In this document: in pieces, positions 1 through 10,494 of the stretch | Position numbering within the stretch: position 1 is the stretch's first letter | Layout: each line of letters starts with the position of its first letter | Origin: Butyriboletus loyo | Taxonomy: Eukaryota; Basidiomycota; Agaricomycetes; Boletales; Boletaceae | Direction: 5' to 3' | NCBI GenBank assembly: GCA_038093515.1 | Contig: JBBPSI010000014.1 | Span: 62,001-126,000, forward strand | DNA length: 64,000 bases | The notes under the pieces: model-generated | What the model saw: the letters and a program-made list of their open reading frames with translations, nothing else | The model's database searches: none | Told to the model about the DNA's origin: nothing | Translations under genes and position numbers: made by a program

Positions 1-52
1 GGGACGATGACAACAAAATGCACGTATACTAGACTCGTTCGTTCGTGCCTAC

Positions 53-2719
53 TTACTGCGTCAGCTGTATATCTGCCAACTCCTGGTAATACCGCATGAG
101 CGTAGCAACCTCCGTTGAAAGAAGGAAATTGTTCACAAGCAGGACCTGCCAGGGTCGGGGAAGCATGTCAGAATCTTTGTGCGCCTTGGGTTGCACGACA
201 AAGACAACAACTCACCAATAGCCATGTTCTCAAGGCCAACAACCCAGCACCTTGTTTTATCAATTCCCAGTTTTCCTTGATAAACACTTTGATTCCGTCA
301 AAGTAGTTTGCCACAAATTTGTTCCTGGAGTAGTTGTTTGCCTTGACGCTGGTATACTACGCGTACGAAAGGTGCTTACCGATTTAGAAAAATCCATCTG
401 TACCAGAGTGCTTGCATCACCTTGTCCTCATCGAGGATGTCATCCAGTTCGAATAGTTCCTCTTCTCTATCAATTATCACCCACTTGAGCACTCCATAGG
501 GTTTCAGGGATAACGTATTCAAGAGATCGAATAGGCGCGGGCCACTAGGACGGCAGGAGTAGTACACACCACCTCTTTCGTCCGTCTCTGGCAAGTATGG
601 GGGTGTGAGTGAAGGTCCGAGGCCGCCTCGCGCACCGACCCCTGATAAAATTTGAGAGGTCGAACGTCCTAATACTGAACTACTTCTGCTCCAAGTATCG
701 GCGCCTGCGTGGTTTGAGTGTCCGGACATGTCGTATTTGGGTTTCAGGTCTTCCTCCACACTTGTTGGGATGGTGGAGACGGATCCACTTGCAACGCCGG
801 ACGGCGTGCTGGAAATGCGCAGAGCAGATTTCTGGTCAGAATATATACTTGTGTCCCTTTCAACCTGCCTCGAATCAGACGATAAATCCGAGATAGACAA
901 TTCTCTGATGGGAGTTTGACGACGCGTTATGATCGGATTCCTGCATCATTGAGTAATTAATGCGTTGGACTAGCCCATTTATTCTGAGAGGTTGCCTACG
1001 ATGGCGGTTGGGAATCCGGGATGGTCAACGAAAGCATGGTGTGACGCTGAATACACCATGAGACGAAGGCTTCGAACAAATAAAGAAGACGCACTTGATC
1101 CCAAAGCACTTCGACACTCGAATGGTCCCACGCCAGGTGCTTCTCCAACATTATTGGATTGTTGAATTTCTTATGCAAGTCGCACAGTGGACACAGCCAT
1201 TCTTTCATCGAGCTCTTTGCAGACGTGGTACGAAGCCCTCCTGAGTGACTTGAGGCAGCATCTGTAAGCGGGCAGCTATAAACAACAGAAATCGACGCGC
1301 GCGGAAGGGACTGAGGTTTGGTGTCAACGCCAGCCATTCGACAATGAAGCCGAAATCCCCTTCGGAGATTACGACGTAAGAAGGGAAGTCGTCGCATCTT
1401 GTGAAGTCGAACGACACTTGATGAGAGCCACTCTAAGCTGTCCAGAAGAGTCTGCGACGGCTCCGTGTATTCCAAGACGTCTTCCTCAGGCTCGTCATTT
1501 TCCGATGTATCAGTCTGGTTTTCGTTGGCAGATTCATCCACGACAACGTCGCTATCCGGGACTGAATGGTTAATGTCATGTTCTCCCTCAATCTCCCAAT
1601 CATCTGAGGGAACCGGGGAGCGAAGCGCTGCTGACTTCATTGCAACCTGGAACTTGCGAGCGGCTTTAGCGACCTTCTGCTTGGGTGGCCTATCAGGGGC
1701 AGGCTGTAAACACCCCGAGATCCGATACATCATCCACGACTAAGAAAGCTCACTGGTATAAATCTTGGCCGTATCTGTCACTTCTGATTTCATGGTTGAA
1801 AGTGCTGTGCCTCCCGCGCGACCCAACATGTCCGCGGTGAACAAACCATCGTCGCCGTTTATCCTGTTTGGAAATATTGGAATCTTGAGATGGTCTACGT
1901 TGACTGGATGAACCAATTGACATGCGTGGGTAGTGCCTTCCGCTTTCCTTAGGCTCTGTGTGGGCGAAATTACGGGCCCATTCGCTAACTTGGAGTCTAC
2001 GAAAATCATGATCACGAGTAGATTTAAAGGGTTTATTATTGGCGATGTCCGCTTGGGCGACCTCAGCGATTAGTCTCGATGCTGAACTGTCATCGTCGAG
2101 ACTTACATTGGTTCAGAGTCAATCCACGCGATTTCTGAGCTAAGGGCGAGAGTCTCACAAGGATAATCCAAAATGTGAAAAAACATGGAGCTTACCTTTC
2201 CTATTGCTACTCTGTTTCACCCGGTTGACAATTTGAGGAGATTGAGAGAGGTCGGGTTGGGCTGGAAGATTCTGTTGTACGCGATGTGTGGATGGCTCTG
2301 CTCGCACTGTGGCATCGTCGCTATCCGAATTGTCTCGGACATCAAACTTTACTTTCCTCGCTCTTTTGGCGACCAACGTCGGACGAGCAAGGTGGTGTCT
2401 CACATCTAGCCGCGTTCCTTGGGGTCAGTATGAATCATACCACGAAAGCCGCGTGAAGTACTCACCATGATCTGATCGACTTTGAAAGATGTCCGAGTCC
2501 GAGTCTGGAGAATCAGATACGCACAAATCAGACATTAAAAACGACCACGTGGATCGTCTTCGACTCGCCGTCATATTGACTGCTAGCGGTAGAGGGGCGA
2601 CCATCAGGCGAGTCAGACTCGGTCTGCATGAACTTCCTCGCAGCCTTCGTGGCGACTCGGAGTGTTGCAGACTTGCTTGCCATCCGGGTCAAGTTCGGAG
2701 GCTCAGGTTGACTTGGCAT
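53..2719 (-). CDS. SUZ12: SUZ12-like Polycomb (PRC2) subunit, C2H2 finger + VEFS box
   Basis: Likely SUZ12 homologue, the scaffold of the PRC2 H3K27 methyltransferase in the nucleus. Seen: open segments run right to left at 2719-2528, 2403-2155, 2015-1740, 1733-996, 900-376 and on to about 53, each bounded by splice-like signals. The 996-1733 block carries a C2H2 finger (CPLC then H-x4-H, about 1200-1120) followed by a WDH motif. The last exons (about 480-53) read as a helical VEFS-like box (DKVMQALWYRW, NKFVANYFDGIKVF, LRTWLL). SUZ12 proteins have a C2H2 finger followed by a C-terminal VEFS box, which fits. The first half is low complexity and acidic, with a recurring K-x-ARK motif (about 2640, 2360, 1670). 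The last codons read ...LADIQLTQ then TAA at 55-53; GTAAGT overlaps that stop, so a further exon to the left is possible. The 5' end and the exon joins at 2155-2719 are uncertain. Confidence 0.6.
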
Positions 2720-2996
2720 ATCGGAGGACCAGCGAGGGAGACGTCTACTCGAGGGACTGCAATGCGACAGGCGGAAAGGTGCAGAATCGAGAAAGATGCA
2801 TCGAGATTATCGTATCGCCGTGTGGACATAGGTAGGCAGGCAGGGACTTAAATCGGGAGGACGAATGACCATACTTGGAAAGAATAATTAAATAAAGAAT
2901 TGGATCACATGACGTTAACCACACGCAAAAACGATCACAAGTTCACTTTCCTAATGTTTCAAAATGATGGTTTTCTGGGCTGAGGTACGTGGATGC
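2720..2996. other. Intergenic, no gene seen
   Basis: About 280 bp between the presumed start of the SUZ12-like gene and the 3' end of the NLR pseudogene. No conserved reading frame is seen. It probably holds the SUZ12 promoter or its missing first exon. Confidence 0.4.
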
Positions 2997-5261
2997 TGCA
3001 CACGAGATTTACGCAGGAAATTCATCTTGAAAAAATGTCCTTGCGCTTCTGCAAGGTCGAATAATGTCTGTGCGCATCCACATTTCGTGCTCGGAACCGC
3101 AGGGTCTTGACGAGCTAACACAACTCCCTCAGCACATAACGGTCCCTATCATGTGTGAAGTTACACCTAAGGGTGAGGTGCAAAGGGGTATCTCCATTCG
3201 GCGCAGTGACGTTTGCACTGGCCCCTCGGAAATTAAGAAGCGGGACAGCTGTACCGTGTCGTGTGCGCGCCAGGCGTCTTCCGTTTGTAGCGTGACTGCG
3301 ACGAGGAGAACATTAGCAGGGAGCGGTTCAGCTTGCGAAAGCAGATAGCTGACAACGGAAATATGGCCACGCCTTATCGCGATATGTATGGGCGTCTCGC
3401 CAGACAAATTTCTCAGCGAAGAATCCCAACCCAGGCTGACAAGAATTCGAGCGCACTCCAAGCAATCTGAGAGTCAAAGTGATTAGAGTCGAAGGTGCGA
3501 TGCATTAGCTCCTTGTCATCATCCATCGAAACATCGCATACATCGACGCCTTTGCTAAGGAAGAAACGAATGGTCGCCGAAGTCGAGGTACGCAAGATAT
3601 CGTGAGGTAGTGGTATTCTTGCGAACAAAGATGGTAACAAACCCCTGCCTCACAGTGTGGAGTGGAGTCTCCCCAACCAAGTTCCGAGCACGGGGATCAC
3701 ATCCAGCACCAAGGATTTTGGCACTCTCCAGACGATCCATTTCCTCGCCCCCCACGAAGAGCAGGTGCAATAGCGTATTTCCATCTGCTGTAGCAACAGA
3801 ACCGTTGGCGCCCCTATTAATGAGATAACGAATCACTTGGAGTAGCCATTTGACGCAGCAAGAAGCACATCGGGAGGGAATGCCATGTCAAGTGAAAGAA
3901 AATAGTCGTCGACAGAGATACATCCACGTTGTGCGGCGATATGAAGAGGTATTTTCTGCGTCGAATTGAGTGCAGAAGGGTTGTTTCCGGCATGAACCAG
4001 GAGTTTAACCACTTCTAAAGCATCCTCCTCCTCCTTATCAAGTGCTGCCGCGAAATCTAGCAAAGTCTTGCCTTCTTCGCCAACGATGCGTACGTCAACA
4101 CCTTGATCGAGGAGGAGCCGAATTGTTGGGTAGCATCTTCGTACTGAGTGATGGTGACCCTTCGAGTAAAGTGCAGACACCTCATGACCAGGATGTGTCC
4201 ACGTCCTGCTGCAGAATGAAAGGAGGTTTCGCCAGCTAAATTGCGGGCATAGGGACTACACCCAGCGTGCAATCAGGTCTCCATGATCATCAATATTCCA
4301 ATTGAACTACCGGAGCAACTGGGATAATATGGAACGTATCACTTCTGCGGCACTTGTGGACCACTCGTCCGGAAATCGCAGTAAAATTTTCCTCATCATT
4401 GAGGGTGTCCTTGAGGTTCTCGATCACAGAAACACTTGAACCAAGGTCAGCATCAACAGGAAGCGTAAGACACACGCACGCTAGGATATATTGCCCAGCC
4501 CCGGCTGACGACATCTTCAGTTGGGTGACAGCTACCTTGAAACAATACGAGCACTCTACCTTTTCCATGTATCCACAGAAACGAATCCTTCGTATTCCTC
4601 CGCATCTTGAATGCATTCGTATTAGGCAACCATGCACATGTGCCGGGCTGGCGTAGAAGGGTAATCCGTCTAAGTATTTCCTACGTTTCCCCCCTGTGGT
4701 ACGCTGGACGCGTCCCCGTGCTCGCGCTCCGAGATGCTAGGCGGTCAGTTGCCTCTTCTATAGGTCGCATATTGTGTTGGGCCGGCACTTGTAGTCGATG
4801 AGTATCATTTTCACGGTTCCGAAGCGGAATGATGAGATATAAGTTCATGGCGGAGCCGTGGAGGCACTCACCAGACGTCCGTTGGCATGGGCAAGAAATG
4901 GAAGAGGCCTGTATGTATTTGGAATGGCCTGATCGCCTCGTTATTGATGTCCTGTGTGTGCATAAACTCGATGCGTTAAAGAAGTTCCTTCCGCCGTGAG
5001 TAGGCTTTCTCTCCATCTGATTCAACGTATGTAGACATGCTCGGGGTCCATCGCTGCCTAACCAGTCCACAAGCCGATCGTCAATGTTACCGTCGTTTAG
5101 AAACAATTTCTTGTTGAGCGTTTCCAGGACAGCACGGAGCCGACGACTATCTTGTCCAACTAAAAGCTTTCAGCAGTTTTACAACCAGCATACCGAACGA
5201 GCGTACGAACTACTCGTTGTGAGACCGACGCAATGTCGATCGGGGTTTTCTGCGAATCCAT
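2997..5261 (-). pseudogene. Decayed, internally deleted NACHT-ankyrin NLR copy
   Basis: Degenerate paralogue of the intact NLR at 18424-23722, opposite orientation. The start is conserved (ATG at 5261; MDSQKT), but codon 34 is TAG where the intact gene has CGG, and a 1-base loss follows (GGCTC-CG for GGGTCCGG). The P-loop reads GAGQY instead of GAGKS, so the Walker A lysine is gone. Within the NACHT region (about 4275) the sequence jumps from the equivalent of intact position 19577 to about 22312. This removes about 2.7 kb: the rest of NACHT, including Walker B, and the first ankyrin units. The remaining ankyrin part is broken into frames 4272-4057, 4180-3833, 3836-3555, 3640-3413 and 3461-3129. 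Similarity ends near 2997, close to the intact stop. Upstream of the ATG the two loci do not match, so the duplicated block is roughly the coding region. Certain as a pseudogene; expression unknown. Confidence 0.9.
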
Positions 5262-5740
5262 GACAGAGTGAGTGGGTACGCAACCGGTCTTGATAAGGGA
5301 CCTACTTGCTATGCATAGAGCTGTTAGCGTTTAAGCCCTCATCGCAGACGAGTATATGCTGTCTAAAGTCTGATGCCGTACTTGCACGATCTGAAGGAAA
5401 CAACGCACAAGCTTGTCATGAGTACTTACTAACGCACTGGTTGATGGTAGGCATTGAATGGGACCTTGATGGGGACCATTCCACCTCGTTTCTCGATACT
5501 CTTCCAAGCCGAATTTCCACCCTGTTTCCAATAGTGTTACGCCTTATGTGAATCCCTGCGGTTCTGTACACTGGAAAGTCCGTAATATTCTGGTTGTTCA
5601 ACGTTCAATGTTCATCATGAACACTTCAGCTGATGGCGGCCCTGAAAGTTGTGTTAAAATTACTTGCGTAACCTTCGTACACGTGACCAGGCTTTCAATG
5701 CCTTCGTCGGACTCGTCTTCGCCAGTGTTCGCGCAACACG
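5262..5740. other. Intergenic between NLR pseudogene and HIR1
   Basis: 479 bp without a supported gene. It does not resemble the promoter of the intact NLR. It must contain the HIR1 promoter. Confidence 0.4.
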
Positions 5741-8700
5741 ATGCGCTTCACAAAGCCGACATGGGTAACACACAGAGGTATCACCAGCTTGTTTATACAA
5801 CGCATCTTTGCTAACCAAACCGCCACCAGATAGTGCCAAAGACACCAAACGCCTCTCCATCTTTTCCATTCATGTCCACCCCGATGGTTCACGGATAGCA
5901 ACAGGAGGTCTCGACGCAAAAGTGCGCATATGGAGTACCAAGCCCATCCTGAACCCCGCCTCAGAGCGCTCAAATCGCCCACCGAAATCTCTTTGTACTC
6001 TCAGTATGCACACGGGACCCGTGCTCACCGTCAGATGGGCACATTCCGGAAGATGGTTGGCGAGTGGTAGTGATGATGAGATTATTATGATTTGGGACCT
6101 TGATCCGTGCGTATACCTGCACAACAACCTTTCGTCTGTCATTCTTATCCATGGCCGGGGAACAGGTCAGGTCGGGGCAAGGTCTTTGGTTCCAACGAGA
6201 TCAACATCGAAAACTGGAAACCAATGAAACGACTACCAGGCCACGAAAGTGGTAATTAATTTCTTCGCTTGACATTTATTCTATATATACTTTGTCCTGC
6301 AGATGTCGTGGACATTGCATGGGCACCTGAAGACCGCTACCTAGCCTCTGTCGGGTTGGACTCGAAAGTCATCGTCTGGTGTGGGTATACTCTCGGTCAG
6401 TATTCCCACGATCTTGCGCAGAGTTCTTTCCTGTTCTTAGTGTATCGCCTTAGAACGGGTACGAAAGCTAGATCAGCATAATGGATTTGTTAAGGGTATC
6501 TGTTTCGATCCTGTAGGCGAATTCATGGCTACCCAGTCAGATGACAAGACCGTCAAAATTTGGCGGACAACGGACTGGGGCCTAGAAGCCGAGGTAACCA
6601 AACCATTTGAGGATTCGCCTGGCAGTACATTCTTTCGTCGTCTTAGGTTTGTTCTCGGGACATTCCTCTATGAATCCGATCTCACACCCGTGTTAGCTGG
6701 TCTCCGGATGGTGCCCACATAACAGCCTCCAATGCAACTAACAATAGGGGATTCGTCTTCATCGCTGCTGTCATAACTCGAGGCCTTTGGACTTCCGAGA
6801 TCAGTCTGGTTGGTCACGAAAATACCGTCGAAGTGGCGGTAAGTGCTGTCGTCTTATGCTTCCCATGCGATGAAGTCATGCGACATTAGAGCTATAATCC
6901 ACACATCTTTTTGCGTAACCCGGACGCACCCCTCGCAACCGCGAATATATGCTCTGTCGTTGCTCTTGGAGCGGATGATAGATCAATCTCAATCTGGCAA
7001 ACGAAAACTGCTCGCCCTCTTATCGTTGCCAGGGAAGTTTTTGAAAGGCAAATCATGGACCTTAGTTGGTGAGCCTCCTGAGATCTTTTCTCTACCCCTC
7101 TAACACGTCCCAGGTCCCGGGATGGGCTCACGCTCTATGCCGCTTCCTCAGATGGCACAGTTGCAGTGTTTGATTTCGATGCCGAAGAATTGGAGGGAAT
7201 AGCCCCTTACAGTGCACAAACGCAATACCTACATAAATTCGGCTTTGTCGCAACCCCTGTTCCTGAAGGTTACTCCCACGGCAACAAGTATGAAGATGAG
7301 CTCGCTCCACCCGCGTCCCACATCACCCCTCCTCCTTCCCCAACCCCTCGTGCAACTTCGCAGAGCACTCAATCAGGGTTCGGTATGACAGCTGTCAACG
7401 GCAGTGAACACATCAACAAGCTGGTCGCCAAAAAAAGTACCAAGAAACGTGTTCAGCCTGTCCTCATGTCGTCGATACCTTCTGCAGCGACTGTCTCACC
7501 TGCCCGAGAGCTGGCACACGAATTGCGGCCGACAGCATCTAAGCCAAGGCCTGCTTCTCCCTCCGTGTCACCCGTACCAAGTATGCGTGGGTTCGATGCA
7601 GATGTCGAAATGGGCGGTCCCATGGACATGGAGGTACCCATTGACTCCCTGGAACAGACCCCCGAGATAAGTAGAGGAAAACGGAAAGCCTCCGTATTGG
7701 ACGATGAATTGCCTGTCAAATCTCGCACGTTAGGTGGCAGCCTACCGAGAGAGAGCGTCGCCGTTCGCGAAATCGCCAGTGCGGGTGAAAGATGGGAAGC
7801 GCCACGCCTGTTACACGCCGACGTTTTGCCATCACCACCTATATTGACATTCTTAAGCTCGAAAGTGGAAGGGAGTGATGATGTGCTGGAGGCTCGGAAT
7901 TCGGATGGAGATGGGTCGACGGAGGTGTTGTTCGTGAGCGGCAAGCAAACGCAGTGGTTGGATTATCTACCATCGCCTGTGGTGGGCTTGACTGCATCAT
8001 TGTCGTTCTGTGCAGTCACAATGCAAGATGGGTCAGTGAGCGTGTACTCACACACGGGAAGAAGGTAAGGATCGTTGAGCTCCTCCATAAACTGAGCTAA
8101 CCTCGAACACACCACAAGGATAATGCCCACGCTGAGCCTAGGCTCACCGTGTGCGATAATACAGAGTTGCAAAACGGCACTTCTTTTGTTGACCGCGTCT
8201 GGGAAGTTGACTTGTATGTGAGTACATCAACCCATCGACAATCTCATGTTGTGACAACCAACATAGAAACGTCAAGTCCCAGTCCGCGTATTTCCCTCCT
8301 ACTACCATCGACTCCCTATTAAATCTCCCAAATTGCACCATCCTCTCTGCCACAATTCGAGCCAATGGCGCACCTGTTATTCAATGTTCAACCGGGGTCA
8401 CGTACTCCTTTGACCCTCAGCTCTGCTCATGGATCAAACTTAACGAGCGCTGGTGGGCCGAGGGCTCAGATGTCTGGCAAGGCCGCCAACGGGCCAACAA
8501 GGACATCGTCGCGTCCATTGAGGGTGCTATCAGTACCATCGTAGGGACAACCGAACACAGGGAACGACCGGAATGGTGGAACACAGCACTAACGCTAGGC
8601 CATCTCGAGTCCAAAATGCACGCTGCGAAAGTGCTCGACAGTCCGTCGGAATACAAGCAGGCTTTGCTCTTGTATGCAAGGAAGATCGCGGACGAAGGTT

Positions 8701-9025
8701 TTAGGGCAAAAGGGGAAGAGCTCATTAGGGATTTGTTCGGGCCGGTGTTTTGGTGCGTGCGCCTTTGGTGGGTCTGGATGTTGAGAGGTGACTGACCGTG
8801 ATGTAGGCGGCCTGGAAGGGATGACTGTTGGTGTCCAACCGTCGTGGGGATGCTCAAACGTGACCTGCTACGCGAAGTTCTCTCCGTGTTTGGTGGGTTT
8901 TACGTTCTTTCATTGACCACGTCATTCTCATTTCATGACGCACAGCGAGAAGCAAGACGCTGACGAAACTAGCGTTGGACTGGCAGGACATGCTGAAGAA
9001 GGCGACGAACGACGAGACTGTTTGA
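5741..9025 (+). CDS. HIR1: HIR1/HIRA histone H3.3-H4 chaperone subunit
   Basis: Subunit of the HIR complex, which deposits H3-H4 independently of replication and represses histone genes. Seen: the start MRFTKPTW matches the HIRA N-terminus (MRLLKPTW). WD40 blades then run across exons between 5830 and about 7180 (HVHPDGSRIATGG, SDDEIIMIWDLDP, VVDIAWAPEDRYLAS, SDDKTVKIWRTTDW, DGTVAVFDFD). A Ser/Pro-rich linker follows, holding KKRVQPVL at about 7445-7468, which fits the Asf1-binding B domain. The C-terminal Hira domain lies at about 7800-8760 (LNERWWAEGSDVWQGRQ, RPEWWNTALTLGHLESKM). The protein ends LKKATNDETV, TGA at 9023-9025. First intron 5778-5829; others near 6110-6165, 6251-6303, 6379, 6640, 6840, 7070, 8067, 8220, 8755 and 8890. 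Full-length for the family, no breaks. Confidence 0.93.
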
Positions 9026-9282
9026 ATTGATCATCATGTTGCAGAGCATAGACTCGGGAGTGCTCAGTCACATGCGCAGGCCGTAATTTGGGGTATTAAA
9101 CAGCGTATTTCATACGTTCTAGTGTTTCCTTGATGCAACTCATGTATACGCGGCTCTGCCATTCATTGCCAATCCGAAAAGGCGCCGCTTGTTTGACCTG
9201 TCTGGGATCTGGCAACGCATTAGCTGTGAACTTGTCACAGTTTCGTTGCCTCTCCGATAACCAAGACCAAAGATCCTTCAAA

Positions 9283-10219
9283 ATGTCCAAGAAGGCGCTC
9301 ATATTGATTGCAGATGGCACAGAAGAGATGGAGTTGTGAGGCGCTCGTCCGATGCTCACCCGACTCGGACTGACACACGCAGTACTATCACTTACGACAC
9401 GCTCGTTCGTGCAGGCGTCGAATGCACGTCTGCGAACGTTCAAAGCGGCGGATCTCCATACGGGTCTGTGGGGACCAGCCCGGCACTGGTTGTGTGCTCG
9501 AGGGGCGTCAAGATCTTGCCTGATACAACCCTCCAGCCCCTGAACGCGGGCCCGGTATGTGTAGAAATGGCTACCTGCGGGCGGTCTTATCCACGATCTG
9601 CAGGACAAATACGATGCCCTCATCGTTCCTGGTGGGCTCAAGGGGGCTGAGACCCTCTCTCAGTCTACCGAAGTGCAAACCCTGGTGAGGGAATACTATG
9701 AAGGGAACAAAATCGTGGCTTTGATATGTGCAGGTGCGCCGAAGCCACCTTGGTGATATCGTAGGTAGTAAAACGCCTCCGGGTCCTTAGGTACACTGGC
9801 TGCGAAGACAGCTGGTCTTCCTTTCCAACCGGTCACGTCGCATCCGGTGATTAAGAACGATCTGGTTTCAGGTAAGTGGACCCAAAACCAAGAAAGAACA
9901 ACTTGAGATTGGTTTTTCAACAGTCTACGACTACAAAGAGGATTCTGTCGTCGTGTCCAACGAGGTACCAGGCAAAGGAACGCTGGTTACAAGGTGCGTT
10001 GATGACTCCAATCTTGTATTCTTGCGTGACATTGACTCCCTCCAGTCGAGGACCAGGTGAGTCGTATAGCAATCGGATGAAGCATTGTCGAACACATGGC
10101 TCGCAGGGACCGTTTTTCCGTTCGCGTTCAAGTTGGTCGAGCTGCTTTGTGGCAAGGAAAAGAGCGACGAAGTGCGAGAGCCGATGATGTTCCCTGGTGG
10201 TACCGGTTATCCGTACTGA
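9283..10219 (+). CDS. DJ-1/ThiJ/PfpI family protein
   Basis: Small glutamine-amidotransferase-fold protein of the DJ-1 family (proposed glyoxalase/deglycase and redox-stress roles; substrate not readable here). Seen: start MSKKALILIADGTEEMEL (9283), then after an intron TYDTLVRAGVECTSANVQ, an exon with YDALIVPGGLKGAETLS (Gly-rich loop), and VALICA split by an intron (about 9736-9789) before GTLAAKTAG. This puts the nucleophile-elbow Cys in the usual ICAG context. The acidic Glu of the TEE motif in strand 1 is also present. The end reads MMFPGGTGYPY, TGA at 10217-10219. About four short introns. HIR1 lies 257 bp upstream on the same strand, with no sign of co-transcription. The family is clear; orthology to human PARK7 or to Hsp31-like subgroups is not. 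Confidence 0.85.
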
Positions 10220-10494
10220 AGAACTTGGTACTTGGTACTTGTTGTCTTGTTACGTACGGCGTGAAAAAGACACGGTCGCGTTCTTCGTGTTTTGTTTCAG
10301 TAAATTTTCGTATGCGAGCTGTTCAGCATGCTGTACGACGGATTCATGGGCTTTCGCGAACGGTAGCCGTTCGGCGATGGGGTTGCAGGGCTGGGTCAGA
10401 TCTGATAACAGACGGCCGCAGATGTATCGAGTCACGCTCTGGCGCTCCCTTTAAACACCGACCTCCCCCCAGATCCCTTCTGTCAACATCCACA
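10220..10494 (+). promoter_or_regulatory. Presumed promoter/5' region of prolyl-tRNA synthetase
   Basis: 275 bp between the DJ-1 stop and the ProRS ATG. It contains a pyrimidine-rich stretch (10447-10490) just before the start codon. No specific factor site was recognised. Confidence 0.35.

Noticed and set aside
2997..5261. A functional short NLR variant
   Set aside because: Stop at codon 34, frameshifts, lost Walker A lysine and missing Walker B leave no working protein.
7453..7944. 163-codon minus-strand frame
   Set aside because: Antisense of the HIR1 Ser/Pro-rich linker.
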